Below are positions 1-8,744 of a stretch of DNA of 52,742 nucleotides, one piece after another; positions within the stretch are counted from its first letter, which is position 1; every line of letters starts with the position of its first letter. A program made the position numbers and the translations under genes. Source of the DNA: Comamonas sp. lk (GTDB lineage Bacteria; Pseudomonadota; Gammaproteobacteria; Burkholderiales; Burkholderiaceae_C); contig CAMAQV010000017.1 of NCBI GenBank assembly GCA_945860595.1, forward strand, positions 1 to 52,742. The letters are read 5' to 3'. The notes beneath the pieces were generated by a model. That model searched no databases. It was given only the letters and a program-made list of their open reading frames with translations, and was not told where the DNA came from.

Positions 1-1082
1 ATCTGGTTTTTCATGCCGTCCATGCCTGCGGCAATCACGGCTGCGGCGGCCAGGTAGGGGTTGCAGCCGCCGTCCGGTACGCGCAGCTCCAGCCGTCCGC
101 CGGGAATGCGCACCATGCAGGAGCGGTTGTTGTTGCCGTAGCTCACATAAGCGGGTGCCCACGTGGCGCCGGTGAGTGAGCGCCCGACCACCAGCCGCTT
201 GTAGGAATTGACCGAGGGGCAGCAAATCGCAGTCAGCGCTTTGGCGTGCTTGAGCACTCCGCCCAGGAAGTGGTAGGCCATGGTCGACAAATCCAGCCCG
301 CGCTTGTCGGTCTTGTCTTCAAACAGATTGCTCTTGCCATCGCCCATGGACATGTGCATGTGCATGCCGTTACCCGGGCGGTTGCTGAAGGGCTTGGGCA
401 TGAAGGAGCAGATCAGCCCCATGTCGTTGGCGATCTCAGCGGCCGCCATCTTGAAGCCGATGAACTGGTCTGCCGAGGTCAGGCAGTCGCCATAGGTGTA
501 GTTGATCTCAAACTGACCGTTGCCGTCTTCATGGTCGATTTGGTAGACGTCCAGGCCCGAGCCGATGGCCGCCGTGACCAGGCGGTCCATGTACTCGCGG
601 GTGCGCGACAGGGCTTTGTAGTCGTAGCAGGGTTTTTGCAGTGTGTCGCTGGCGTCACAGGGCACGATATTGCCCTGCGCGTCACGGCGCAACACGGAGA
701 ACTCGGGCTCCAGCCCGGTAAAGAAGGTCAGGCCTTGTTCCTTGAGCAGGGCCGCCTGCTTTTTCAGTACCACGCGGCTGTCGTATTCCCAGGGCTTGCC
801 GTGCACATGGCCGTCGCAGACGATGCGCGCAAAGCCGGGTTGCCAGGGCACTAGGCTGACCGCGCCGAGGTCGCCACGGGCCATGAAATCGGGCCCGTGC
901 GGTTGGATACCCAGGCCCCAAACCGCAAAACCTGCAAAACCTGCGCCGGTGTCCAGCACCTCATCAAAGTGCGAGACCGGGACTGCTTTGGCTTTGGCCG
1001 CGCCGTGGATGTCGACAAACTGCGCCAGCACATAGCGCACGTTGTTGTCTTTAAAAAATTTCTTAGCCTCGTCTCGATTCAT
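1..1082 (-). CDS. glnT: Glutamine synthetase family ligase, GlnT / gamma-glutamylmethylamide synthetase type (partial)
   Basis: ATP-dependent cytosolic ligase that joins ammonia (GlnT) or methylamine (GmaS) to the gamma-carboxyl of glutamate. The frame opens at an ATG at 1080-1082 with an AGGAGA Shine-Dalgarno at about 1089-1094. It stays open for 360 codons to the window edge; the family runs to about 430-450 residues, so the C-terminus is missing. Visible signatures are the metal-binding GLEPEF segment, the [13 protein letters not shown] segment and the GNGMHMHMS segment, all typical of the GlnA catalytic domain. It lies 51 bases after soxG on the same strand. In N-methylglutamate-pathway clusters a GmaS of this family accompanies the Sox-like dehydrogenase, so methylamine is a possible substrate; sequence alone does not separate GlnT from GmaS. 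The family call is firm, the substrate open. Confidence 0.9.
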   Translation of the reverse strand, partial: MNRDEAKKFFKDNNVRYVLAQFVDIHGAAKAKAVPVSHFDEVLDTGAGFAGFAVWGLGIQPHGPDFMARGDLGAVSLVPWQPGFARIVCDGHVHGKPWEYDSRVVLKKQAALLKEQGLTFFTGLEPEFSVLRRDAQGNIVPCDASDTLQKPCYDYKALSRTREYMDRLVTAAIGSGLDVYQIDHEDGNGQFEINYTYGDCLTSADQFIGFKMAAAEIANDMGLICSFMPKPFSNRPGNGMHMHMSMGDGKSNLFEDKTDKRGLDLSTMAYHFLGGVLKHAKALTAICCPSVNSYKRLVVGRSLTGATWAPAYVSYGNNNRSCMVRIPGGRLELRVPDGGCNPYLAAAAVIAAGMDGMKNQ

Positions 1083-1133
1083 TGTGTGTCTCCTGGGGTT
1101 GGGGCAAAGGGTCGGGGTGCGAAGGACAAAAAT

Positions 1134-1739
1134 TCAGGGCGCAGGCCGTACGCGCAGGCTGCCGCAATCGCGCGCCACCTCTGCCAGCGTGTCCCACAGG
1201 TAGCTGCCCATGGTGCCGTCAGCCCACATCAACAAGGCTTCGCCGCGCCACAAAAGGGTCACGCCAACGCCCACAATGGAGGTCAGAAATACCGCGTCAG
1301 GCGGGTTGTCGCGCGCTTGCAAATCGACCGAACAGACCTGGCGCAGCAGCGTGTGCAAAGCGGGGCCTTCCAGTTGCAGGGCCGCGTCTTGGCGCAAGAC
1401 CGGATACAGGCCGTGAACCCGGCCTGCGGGCATCGCCGCATCGTGCAGCAGGCCCAGCGTGGCGGCGTCGGCCTCGATAAGGAACTCGGTGACGCCCAGG
1501 CGGGCAACCAGACCGCCAGTCACCAATTCGCGGTAGCGGTTGTAGTCCGGGGGAAGAGGCAAGCCCTGTTCGGCCAGCCACTGCGGCGCGGCCGGGCCTT
1601 TGCAACCCCAGCGGGCAGTTTGCAGCGAGCGGTCCGTCAGGGTCATGTCGGCCGCAGCAGGTCCGGTGTCTTCGGCGCACCAGTGCTGCGCCAGCTCACA
1701 AGGCGATGCGCGGCGCGGCGCGTGCGTCAGGGTATTCAT
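1134..1739 (-). CDS. soxG: Sarcosine oxidase gamma subunit family protein (SoxG / MgdD)
   Basis: Small non-catalytic subunit of heterotetrameric sarcosine oxidase or N-methylglutamate dehydrogenase, 201 residues and normal for SoxG. It is a GcvT-fold protein that helps assemble the alpha-beta-gamma-delta complex in the cytosol. The call rests on its SoxG-like sequence (central LVTGGLVARLGVTEF region and a VDLQARDNPPDAVFLTSI segment) and its place directly behind soxA. The start ATG at 1739 overlaps the soxA stop by four bases (ATGA), which points to translational coupling. No motif here tells sarcosine from N-methylglutamate; see the note on the glnT neighbour. Confidence 0.88.
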   Translation of the reverse strand: MNTLTHAPRRASPCELAQHWCAEDTGPAAADMTLTDRSLQTARWGCKGPAAPQWLAEQGLPLPPDYNRYRELVTGGLVARLGVTEFLIEADAATLGLLHDAAMPAGRVHGLYPVLRQDAALQLEGPALHTLLRQVCSVDLQARDNPPDAVFLTSIVGVGVTLLWRGEALLMWADGTMGSYLWDTLAEVARDCGSLRVRPAP

Positions 1740-4681
1740 GCGCTGGCCTCCTTCTGGCGGGCGCCGGCGGCGTCATAGAACGGCAATGCCACCACCTGCG
1801 CATGCACCATCTTGCCGCTGGTCAGGCGGACCGGCAGACGGGTGCCGACGGCGCTGAGCGGCGGTGTGACATAGGCCATGCCGATGACCTGACCCAGCGC
1901 CGGGCTGAATGCCACGCTGGTGATGCGTCCGCTGATCTCGCCGTCCAGGATGACCAGATGGCTCTCGGATGGCATGTCGGGGTGGCTGTCCTGGCTGGCG
2001 TCCATGCCGGGAATATCCAGCGTGAAACCGACCAGGGTCTGCTTTTGCGGCCGCTTGGCAATGGCGTGCAGGCTGCGCTGACCGATGAAAAACGGTTTGT
2101 CCATTTTGGCGGCCCAGCCCAGCGCAGCTTCGCGCGGAACGGTCAGCCCGTCGGTGTCCTGGCCGATGATGATGTGGCCCTTCTCCAGCCGCAACAGACG
2201 CTGCGCCTCCACGCCGAAAGGGCGTATGCCAAGCGCTGCACCGGCTTGCGTCAGGGCCTGCCACAGCGCCGCACCGTGTTCGGCCGGTACATGGATCTCG
2301 TAGCCCCACTCCCCGACAAAACCCACGCGCATGGCCCGCGCCGCAATGCCGGCCACATCAATGGCGCGCACGCCCAGGTAGGGGAAGGCGCTACTGTCCA
2401 GGTCGGCTGTGGTCAGCGTGGCAAGCAGTTGGCGGGCCTGGGGCCCGGCCACATTCACGCCGGCAAACGCGCCGGTATGGTTGACGATGCCGCAGTCCAT
2501 GCGCCACATCGTATTCAGGCGCGAGAGCTCGCGGTACACCGTGGCCGCGCCCGAGGTGGTGGTCGTGAAATAAAAATGCTGCTCACCCAGACGGGCTACT
2601 ACCCCGTCGTCAATGACCACGCCAGATTCGTCGCACATCACCGCGTAGCGGGTCATTCCCACCGCCAGATTCGCGTAGCGCGAGATGTAGACCCGCTCCA
2701 GAAACGCGGCGGCCTGCGGGCCAATGACTTCGAGCTTGCCCAGGGTGCCCACGTCGATGATGCCCACCCGTTCGCGCACATTCATGGCTTCGCCACGAAT
2801 GCACTGCATGCGGGACTGGCCCGCAAGCGCGTAGTACTCAGGGCGCTGCCACATACCAGCCGCCATCCAGACCGCCCCGGCTTGCGTATGCAGGGCGCGC
2901 ATGGGCGTATGCCGCTCGGGGGTGAAACCGCGCCCGGCCAGGTGCGAAATCGGCACTGGGTGGAAGAAGGGTCGTGCGGTGGTGGTGCCGACTTCGATTG
3001 GCGTCTTGCCGGTGATGCGCGCCAACACCCGCAGCGCCGTCATATTGGAATGTTTGCCCTGGCTGGGGCCCATGCCGTTGGTGGTGTAGCGCTTCATCAG
3101 CTCGATGTTGTCGTAGCCTTCTTGCGCTGCGTTGTAAAAATCTTTGAGCTGCAGGTCTTCGTCGAAATCGACAAAATTTTTGCCCTGGGGGTGGGCCACG
3201 ATGGGCCAGGGGTGGCTGGGGCAGCGCAGTGCCTCGGGCACCGGCGGCGGCACCGACTGGCTGGTGTAGCCGCAATGGGCGGCGGCCTGCAGGCCGGCGC
3301 GGTGGCCGTCCAGCGCTTTGGCTGCGCTGTCGTACACGCCGTTGACCCGCCCGCAGGCAAAGATGCCCGCAGGCAGCGTGGCCGGCACAAACTGCTGCAC
3401 GGCGTCAGACCAGCCCATCGAGGTGCCCGCCTGGTACAAAAGATTGGACGCAGGCGCGTAGCCCACGCTCATAATCACGCCGTCGCAGGCCACGCGCTCG
3501 CTGGCGCGGGTGTCGGGATCGCCATTGGCCAGCAGCGGTACCAGCGTAACGCCGGTCAGGCGGCGCCCACTGTCGCCCGCATGGGCTTCGTAAATCGCCC
3601 ACCCGTCCAGCACGCGCACACCGGCCGCCCGAACGGCATCGCGCGCGGCGCAGGTCTGGGGCTGGCTGCGCATGTCGGCAACGGCGGCGACTTTCACCCC
3701 CGCGCTCAGCGCGTCGAGCACCGCAGTGAAGCCTTCGCTGTTGGCCACCAGCGCCACCGCCGTGTGCATGGGCCGCACGGCGTAGCGGTTGATCAGGCGT
3801 TGCGCCGCACCGCCGGTCATGATGCCGGGAATGTCGTTGTTGCGGAACACCGCAGGCAGCTCAAAGGCGCCGCTGGCCACCACCACGGCCTTGGCGCGCA
3901 GCTTGGTCATGCGCTGCCCGTCTACCAGAGCGACCCAGTGATCAGCGTAATAACCGGCCGCGACGGTGTCGGTGAGCAGCCGAATGTGGGGCTGTGCTGC
4001 CACCGCTGCTTGCAGTGCGCGCAAGGCTTCCAGCGCTGCTGTGTCGGCCCCGAGCTGGTAGCTGGCGCTGCCGCCGCTGCGGGCGTTTTCATCGACCACC
4101 ACCACCTGCGCGCCAGCCCTTGCCGCGTGCAAGGCTGCTTGCAAACCCGAGACGCCCGCACCGATGACCAGCACATCACAAAAATCGTAGCGCTTGGGCG
4201 TATGCAAGGCGGGCTTGGCCAAATCCAGCTGGCCCAGGCCGGAGAAATTGCGGATCACGCGCTCCCACAGGGGAAACAGCGCCTTGGTGTGGAAAGCCTT
4301 GTAATAAAAGCCTACCGGCAGAAAACGCGCCAGCAGTCCCATGAAGCGGTTGCGGTCGTTTTCCACACCACCGGCGGTATTCACCGCGACCAGCTCCATG
4401 CCCGAGCGCAACGCCTCGACGTCGCCGCGGATGTTCATGGCCTGGGGCGACTGCAACATCACATTGATGTCGTGGTTGGCCAGCGTCAATACACCGCGCG
4501 GACGGTGGTATTTGAAGGAGCGGCCCAGCGTGTACTGCCCAGCCGCCCACAGCGCGGCGCTGATGCTGTCACCGGCAAAGCCGCTGTAGCTGCGTCCCTC
4601 GAAGCGAAAGTGCAGGGGCGCGCTGCGGTCTAGCCACTCGCCAGGCTGCGTGGGCAGGCGCATGGAATTACTGCTGGCCAT
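1736..4681 (-). CDS. soxA: Sarcosine oxidase alpha subunit family protein (SoxA / MgdC)
   Basis: Large subunit of the four-subunit amine oxidase: binds the dinucleotide cofactor and passes the methyl carbon to tetrahydrofolate. Of 981 residues, the N-terminal 120 resemble the ferredoxin-like domain of SoxA (SYSGFAGDSISAALWAAG, then FKYHRPRGV). A Rossmann nucleotide-binding loop VIGAGVSGLQAALHAARAG lies near residue 175. The last 390 or so residues are a GcvT-type aminomethyltransferase domain (WGYEIHVP, PFGVEAQRLLRLEKG). Length is normal for the family. The start is uncertain: ATG at 4681 (used) gives MASSNSMRLPTQPGEWLDRS, ATG at 4663 gives MRLPTQPGEWLDRS, and 4699 is also open. The gene overlaps soxD upstream and soxG downstream, as expected for a coupled soxBDAG operon. 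Confidence 0.93.
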   Translation of the reverse strand: MASSNSMRLPTQPGEWLDRSAPLHFRFEGRSYSGFAGDSISAALWAAGQYTLGRSFKYHRPRGVLTLANHDINVMLQSPQAMNIRGDVEALRSGMELVAVNTAGGVENDRNRFMGLLARFLPVGFYYKAFHTKALFPLWERVIRNFSGLGQLDLAKPALHTPKRYDFCDVLVIGAGVSGLQAALHAARAGAQVVVVDENARSGGSASYQLGADTAALEALRALQAAVAAQPHIRLLTDTVAAGYYADHWVALVDGQRMTKLRAKAVVVASGAFELPAVFRNNDIPGIMTGGAAQRLINRYAVRPMHTAVALVANSEGFTAVLDALSAGVKVAAVADMRSQPQTCAARDAVRAAGVRVLDGWAIYEAHAGDSGRRLTGVTLVPLLANGDPDTRASERVACDGVIMSVGYAPASNLLYQAGTSMGWSDAVQQFVPATLPAGIFACGRVNGVYDSAAKALDGHRAGLQAAAHCGYTSQSVPPPVPEALRCPSHPWPIVAHPQGKNFVDFDEDLQLKDFYNAAQEGYDNIELMKRYTTNGMGPSQGKHSNMTALRVLARITGKTPIEVGTTTARPFFHPVPISHLAGRGFTPERHTPMRALHTQAGAVWMAAGMWQRPEYYALAGQSRMQCIRGEAMNVRERVGIIDVGTLGKLEVIGPQAAAFLERVYISRYANLAVGMTRYAVMCDESGVVIDDGVVARLGEQHFYFTTTTSGAATVYRELSRLNTMWRMDCGIVNHTGAFAGVNVAGPQARQLLATLTTADLDSSAFPYLGVRAIDVAGIAARAMRVGFVGEWGYEIHVPAEHGAALWQALTQAGAALGIRPFGVEAQRLLRLEKGHIIIGQDTDGLTVPREAALGWAAKMDKPFFIGQRSLHAIAKRPQKQTLVGFTLDIPGMDASQDSHPDMPSESHLVILDGEISGRITSVAFSPALGQVIGMAYVTPPLSAVGTRLPVRLTSGKMVHAQVVALPFYDAAGARQKEASA

Positions 4682-4922
4682 AGAGGAAGGTCTTTTCAAT
4701 CACATCGGTTTGGGTGTCACGCACCGCGATGAACCAGGTGTTGCTGGGGGTGTGGCACCACCATTCATGCTTGAGGCCGGGTGCGCCGGTTTTATTGAAG
4801 ACGTAATCGGCCCATTGCGCGTCGCTGCTGGTGTCCGGGTCGGGCATGGTTTTGCATTCGCCCCAATAGACGAATTCCGAGATCAGGCGCGGGCCGTTGA
4901 TGGGGCAGGTCATGATTTTCAT
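4668..4922 (-). CDS. soxD: Sarcosine oxidase delta subunit family protein (SoxD / MgdB)
   Basis: Small subunit, 84 residues, located between soxB and soxA as in all soxBDAG operons. In classical SoxD a zinc ion is held by a CxxC pair and later Cys/His residues. Here the N-terminus reads MKIMTCPINGPR, so the second Cys of that pair is absent, and the only other Cys residues are in GECKT and WWCHT. The TWFIAVRDTQTD stretch fits the conserved C-terminal SoxD region. The altered zinc site places it in the variant delta-subunit group, which I associate with GlnT-linked dehydrogenases rather than glyA-linked sarcosine oxidases; that link is inference. The 3' end overlaps the chosen soxA start by 14 bases. 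Confidence 0.87.
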   Translation of the reverse strand: MKIMTCPINGPRLISEFVYWGECKTMPDPDTSSDAQWADYVFNKTGAPGLKHEWWCHTPSNTWFIAVRDTQTDVIEKTFLYGQQ

Positions 4923-4949
4923 GGTGCGTGGGTGTGCCTGCGGGTTGCG

Positions 4950-6191
4950 TCAATGCCCGACCGAGGCCGCGCCTTTTTCACCGGTGAGCGAATAGCGCTC
5001 GAATCGGTCAAAAGCAAAGCCTTCAATCAGCGGATGCGTGCGGTCATGGGCCACGGTGTACGACATGGTCTTGCCGCACACGGGTGTGGCCTTGAAACCC
5101 CAGGTACCCCAGCCGGCGTCCAGGTAAAAGCCCTCCACTGGCGTCTTGCCCATGATGGGCGCGAAGTCAGGCGTCATATCGGCCATGCCGGCCCACTGCC
5201 GCACGATTTTGGCTTGCGATAGCTGGGGCAGCATTTCCACCATATGGGCGCTCAAGCCCTCGGTGAAGTCCAGCGTCGAACGGGTGGAGTGCAGCTCGTA
5301 AGGGTCCAGTGACGCGCCCATGACCAGCTCGCCGCGCGCAGTCTGGCTGATGTAGACGTGCAAGCTGCCTGAAACCAGGATCGGGTCCAGCCACTGCTTC
5401 ATCGGCTCGCTGACCATGGCTTGCAGAGGGTGGATGTAAATCGGGCTGCGCAGGTCCAGCATCTTCAGGATACGCGGCGTGGAGCCCGCCACCGCGGACA
5501 CCACTTTGCCGCAGGCAATGTCGCCGCGTGAGGTTTTCACCCCGGTGACCCGCCCGCCTTGGGTCAGGATGTCGAGCACCCGGGTTTGCTGGTGGATCTC
5601 GACACCGCGCATATCGGCGCCGCGTCCGTAGCCCCAGGCCACCGCGTCGTGACGGGCAATGGCGCCCGGCGCGTGGTACAGCGCGCCCAGGATGGGAGCG
5701 TGTCCGGCGCAGCGCATGTCCATGGACGGCACCGCTTTCTGGATGAAGTCAGGATAGACCAGCTCGGAATCGATGCCGTAGTGCTTGTTGACCTCGGCGC
5801 GCCAGCGCATGGTGCGCATCGATGCATCGGTGTGCGCCAGCGTGAAATGCCCGCGCGTGGAATAAAACAGGTTCAGATCGAAGTCGGTGGAGAGGTCTTG
5901 CCACAGGCGCACCGACTCGTCATAAAACTTCACGCCCTCGGGCGTCAGATAGTTGGAGCGGATGATGGTGGTGTTGCGCCCGGTGTTGCCGCCGCCTATA
6001 TAACCCTGCTCGATCACGGCCACATTGGTGATGCCGTGGTCGCGCGCCAGGTAATACGCGCATGCCAGCCCGTGTCCGCCCGCGCCGATGATGACCACGT
6101 CATAGCTGGACTTCAGCGGCCCCGGCGGCGTGAACATCCGCGGTTCGGGGTGCCTGTCCGATAAACCAAACTTGAGCAGTCTCCAGGGCAT
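4950..6191 (-). CDS. soxB: Sarcosine oxidase beta subunit family protein (SoxB / MgdA)
   Basis: Catalytic flavoprotein subunit, a DAO-fold FAD amine oxidase of 413 residues (family about 405-420). It oxidises the N-methyl group of sarcosine or N-methylglutamate. The dinucleotide-binding loop VVIIGAGGHGLACAYYLAR is near residues 32-50, followed by the family signature GGGNTGRNTTIIRSNYL. The stretch APGAIARHDAVAWGYGR is where heterotetrameric enzymes carry the covalently bound FMN. The first gene of the soxBDAG block, 28 bases before soxD. The start is the ATG at 6191, and the preceding 95 bases hold a pair of direct repeats that may be an operator. The family is certain; the substrate is not. 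Confidence 0.93.
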   Translation of the reverse strand: MPWRLLKFGLSDRHPEPRMFTPPGPLKSSYDVVIIGAGGHGLACAYYLARDHGITNVAVIEQGYIGGGNTGRNTTIIRSNYLTPEGVKFYDESVRLWQDLSTDFDLNLFYSTRGHFTLAHTDASMRTMRWRAEVNKHYGIDSELVYPDFIQKAVPSMDMRCAGHAPILGALYHAPGAIARHDAVAWGYGRGADMRGVEIHQQTRVLDILTQGGRVTGVKTSRGDIACGKVVSAVAGSTPRILKMLDLRSPIYIHPLQAMVSEPMKQWLDPILVSGSLHVYISQTARGELVMGASLDPYELHSTRSTLDFTEGLSAHMVEMLPQLSQAKIVRQWAGMADMTPDFAPIMGKTPVEGFYLDAGWGTWGFKATPVCGKTMSYTVAHDRTHPLIEGFAFDRFERYSLTGEKGAASVGH

Positions 6192-6233
6192 GAAATGTCT
6201 CGCAACGTCGTTGGAGCCGACTATGCCCGAAAA

Positions 6234-6260
6234 ATTCTTTCAGTGCAACAATTATTCTTT
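6234..6260. promoter_or_regulatory. Candidate operator: ATTCTTT direct repeats upstream of soxB
   Basis: ATTCTTT occurs at 6234-6240 and again at 6254-6260, start-to-start spacing 20 bases or about two helical turns. The pair lies in the AT-rich 95-base gap between the regulator gene and soxB, 43 bases upstream of the soxB start. A dimeric XRE regulator encoded next door could bind here. No clear -35/-10 pair is assigned, so this is a candidate only. Confidence 0.3.
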
Positions 6261-6286
6261 AGGATAAACCCTCCCGCGTGGCAACT

Positions 6287-6880
6287 TCAGTCAGCATCTC
6301 CCCGTTGCGGATAGACGATCACGGTGATGAAGCGGATCGGCACTTCGTGCAAAACGCCCGGCCCATGGGGCACTTCGCCCCGAAAGGTGAGCGAGTCGCC
6401 GGGCAGCAAGGTGTACAACTGTTCGCCATGGCGGTAGTCCATGCGGCCTTCAAGCATGTAGATGAATTCGGTTCCAGGGTGCTCAAAGTCGGGGAAAACC
6501 TCACTTTGGTTGTCAATGGTGATGAGAAAGGGCTCAAAGGTCTTGGTCGGGCCCTGGTCGTAGGCCAGCAAATGGTAGGTGTGCCCGCTTTTGGTGCCCC
6601 GGCGTACCACTTCCATGCCCGCACCCTTGCGCACATGCTGGGCGGAGCCGCCTTCCACCCCGAAATCACGGAACAGCATGGACAGCGACACCCCCAGCGC
6701 GGCGGAAATCCGCTGCAGCGTGTCCAGGCTGGTGGCGGTTTGGGCGTTTTCAATTTTGGAGAGCATGCCCCGGCTGATGCCAGCCCGCTCGGACACATCG
6801 GCAATCGTCAGGCCGTGGCTCAGGCGCTTTTCGCGTATGGCTTTGCCGAGAAAACTCTCCAGCGAGGGGCTGTTGGCCAT
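6287..6880 (-). CDS. XRE-family transcriptional regulator with C-terminal cupin domain
   Basis: DNA-binding regulator of 197 residues with an N-terminal helix-turn-helix (about residues 12-70: KRLSHGLTIADVSERAGISRGMLSKIEN) and a C-terminal cupin sensor (about 100-190, with FPDFEHPGTEFIYMLEGRMDYR and LLPGDSLTF). This is the PuuR-like architecture, common for regulators of polyamine, amino-acid and amine catabolism, where the cupin binds the inducer. It lies between the TRAP transporter and soxBDAG on the same strand, so local control of both is likely. The ATG at 6880 (MANSPSLESFLG) is preferred over an in-frame GTG at 6889; the GGAG before it is close. Confidence 0.88.
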   Translation of the reverse strand: MANSPSLESFLGKAIREKRLSHGLTIADVSERAGISRGMLSKIENAQTATSLDTLQRISAALGVSLSMLFRDFGVEGGSAQHVRKGAGMEVVRRGTKSGHTYHLLAYDQGPTKTFEPFLITIDNQSEVFPDFEHPGTEFIYMLEGRMDYRHGEQLYTLLPGDSLTFRGEVPHGPGVLHEVPIRFITVIVYPQRGDAD

Positions 6881-6960
6881 GGTCTCCACACGAATCTGGT
6901 TATGGTGCAGATCAGTATAGCGGGGGGGTCACGCGCCTGTCCTAGAGAGGAGCGACGGCC

Positions 6961-8259
6961 TTAGCCAGTCATATAGCCCATGGTGTGGGGCAGCCAGAGC
7001 ACGATTTGCGGGAAGATCGTCATGGCCAGCAGAAGCGCCAGCAGCATGAGCAAAAATGGCCAGCCCTCGCGCATCATGTCGCCAATCGGGATGCCGGTCA
7101 GCGCCTTGGTCACAAACAACAGCATGCCAAAGGGCGGGTGAATCAGGCCGATCATCATATTGAGCACCACCAGCACGCCGAAGTGCACCAGGTCGACGCC
7201 CAGCAAGCGCGCGGCCGGCAGCAGCATGGGCACAAACACCATGAGCAGCACCGACACATCCAGAAAACAGCCCAGCACTAGAAACAGGGCGTTCACCATC
7301 AGCAAAAAATGCAGTTGCGAGAGGTCCATGCCCGCCACCCAGTGCGCCATGGCTTGCGGCACGCCTTCGCTGGTAAAGGCGTAATTCAGGATGAAGGAGC
7401 CCGCCAGAATCAGGGTAATAACCGCGCTGCTGCGGGTGGACTCCAGCACCACGCCCGCGAATGCGCGCCAACTCAGGGCGCGGTAGACCAGACCGGCTAG
7501 AACCAGCGCGTGCAAGGCAGCCACGGCAGCCGCCTCAGTCGGCGTGAACGCACCGCTGTAAATACCGCCGAGCAGCACGATGGGCATCGACAGAGGCAGC
7601 GCGCCTCGGTAGAAAATCACCGGCCAGTCTCGCAGGGGAATCGGATCTTCACGCGGCATCTTGCGGCGGGTGGCGATGATGTGCACCACCACCATCATCA
7701 GCAGCGCCATGCACAAACCCGGCACCACGCCACCCAAAAACAGCGCGCCCACCGACGTGCCAGACACCAGCGCATACATCACCATCGGAATACTCGGCGG
7801 AATGATGGGTCCCAGTGTGGCGCTGGCCACCACCACGGCGCCAGCAAACCCCGGCGTGTACTCGGGCTTTTTCAGCATTTGCCGGATCGTGACCAGGCCC
7901 GGTCCGGCGGCGTCGGCAATCGCGCTGCCGCTCATGCCGGAAAACACCACGCTCACCAGAATGTCCACCTGCGCCAGCCCGCCGCGCATGCGCCCGACCA
8001 GAATCCGGCAGAAATCAAAAATCCGCTCGCTCACCGTACCGGCGTTCATCAGGTTGGCAGCAAACACAAACATGGGCACGGCCAGCAGCACGTAGTTGTT
8101 GTACAGCCCGTTGCAGACCTGCTCGGCCACCAGCCCCAGGTCCTGGCCTTTGATCAGCAGGTAGCCCACGCCAGAGGCCAGCATGGAAAACCCGATCGGC
8201 ATGCGCAGCAGCAACCCGGTCAGCATCACCCCCAGCAGCGTGCCCAGGGCCGCGCTCAT
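6961..8259 (-). CDS. dctM: TRAP transporter large permease, DctM type
   Basis: Large membrane subunit of a tripartite ATP-independent periplasmic transporter, 432 residues with about a dozen hydrophobic segments. It carries out sodium-coupled uptake of the solute delivered by DctP. Family signatures are present: MPIGFSMLASGVGY near the start, VSVVFSGMSGSAIADAAGPG around residue 100, and FTPTEAAAVAALHALVLAG near 230. The last gene of the dctPQM set; it overlaps dctQ by four bases. The regulator and soxBDAG follow on the same strand, suggesting the solute is the oxidase substrate or its precursor. Confidence 0.95.
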   Translation of the reverse strand: MSAALGTLLGVMLTGLLLRMPIGFSMLASGVGYLLIKGQDLGLVAEQVCNGLYNNYVLLAVPMFVFAANLMNAGTVSERIFDFCRILVGRMRGGLAQVDILVSVVFSGMSGSAIADAAGPGLVTIRQMLKKPEYTPGFAGAVVVASATLGPIIPPSIPMVMYALVSGTSVGALFLGGVVPGLCMALLMMVVVHIIATRRKMPREDPIPLRDWPVIFYRGALPLSMPIVLLGGIYSGAFTPTEAAAVAALHALVLAGLVYRALSWRAFAGVVLESTRSSAVITLILAGSFILNYAFTSEGVPQAMAHWVAGMDLSQLHFLLMVNALFLVLGCFLDVSVLLMVFVPMLLPAARLLGVDLVHFGVLVVLNMMIGLIHPPFGMLLFVTKALTGIPIGDMMREGWPFLLMLLALLLAMTIFPQIVLWLPHTMGYMTG

Positions 8260-8735
8260 AGGCGCAACTCCGCATCCAAGCCCTGTCCGCGCAGCGCCTG
8301 TCGTACCGCAAAGCCGCAGCGAATCACCAGCGCGAACACCATGAATACAAAGGGCACATACACCCAGAACAGCGGAATGCCCAACACTGGCGTGCCCTCG
8401 CGCGCCATGAAGCGCACATAGTCCCAGCTCGCGGGCAATGCCAGTGCGGCCAGCGTGCCCACCAGCAGATTGCCGCCGATCTGCATGACCCGACGCCCGC
8501 CCGGGCCCACGCTGTTCCAGATCAGATCAAAGGCCACGTGTTCGCGCTGCGGCACCATGGTCGCGGTAGCCCACAAAATCACCCAAACATAGAGAATGAC
8601 CGCCGCCTCGTCCGTCCAGGGCAGCGGCTTGTTGAAACCAAAGCGTGCCGTGATCTGGACGATAAAAACGCCAAACAGGGCCAGAAACAATGCTGCGCCC
8701 AGCGTGTTGGCAGCGCGGCGCGGCCAGGCGCTCAT
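8256..8735 (-). CDS. dctQ: TRAP transporter small permease, DctQ type
   Basis: Small membrane subunit of the TRAP transporter, 159 residues with four predicted hydrophobic helices (around residues 10-30, 45-65, 85-105 and 125-148). The WTDEAAVILYVWVILWATA segment, with its helix-2 acidic residues, is characteristic of DctQ. It sits between dctP (nine-base gap) and dctM (four-base overlap), the standard order. Confidence 0.93.
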   Translation of the reverse strand: MSAWPRRAANTLGAALFLALFGVFIVQITARFGFNKPLPWTDEAAVILYVWVILWATATMVPQREHVAFDLIWNSVGPGGRRVMQIGGNLLVGTLAALALPASWDYVRFMAREGTPVLGIPLFWVYVPFVFMVFALVIRCGFAVRQALRGQGLDAELRL

Positions 8736-8744
8736 GCGCGGGCG

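Noticed and set aside
1706..4633. Very long open frame on the + strand opposite soxA
   Set aside because: It is the antisense shadow of a high-GC gene: His/Ala/Gly/Arg-rich, no domain, while the - strand frame is a clear SoxA.
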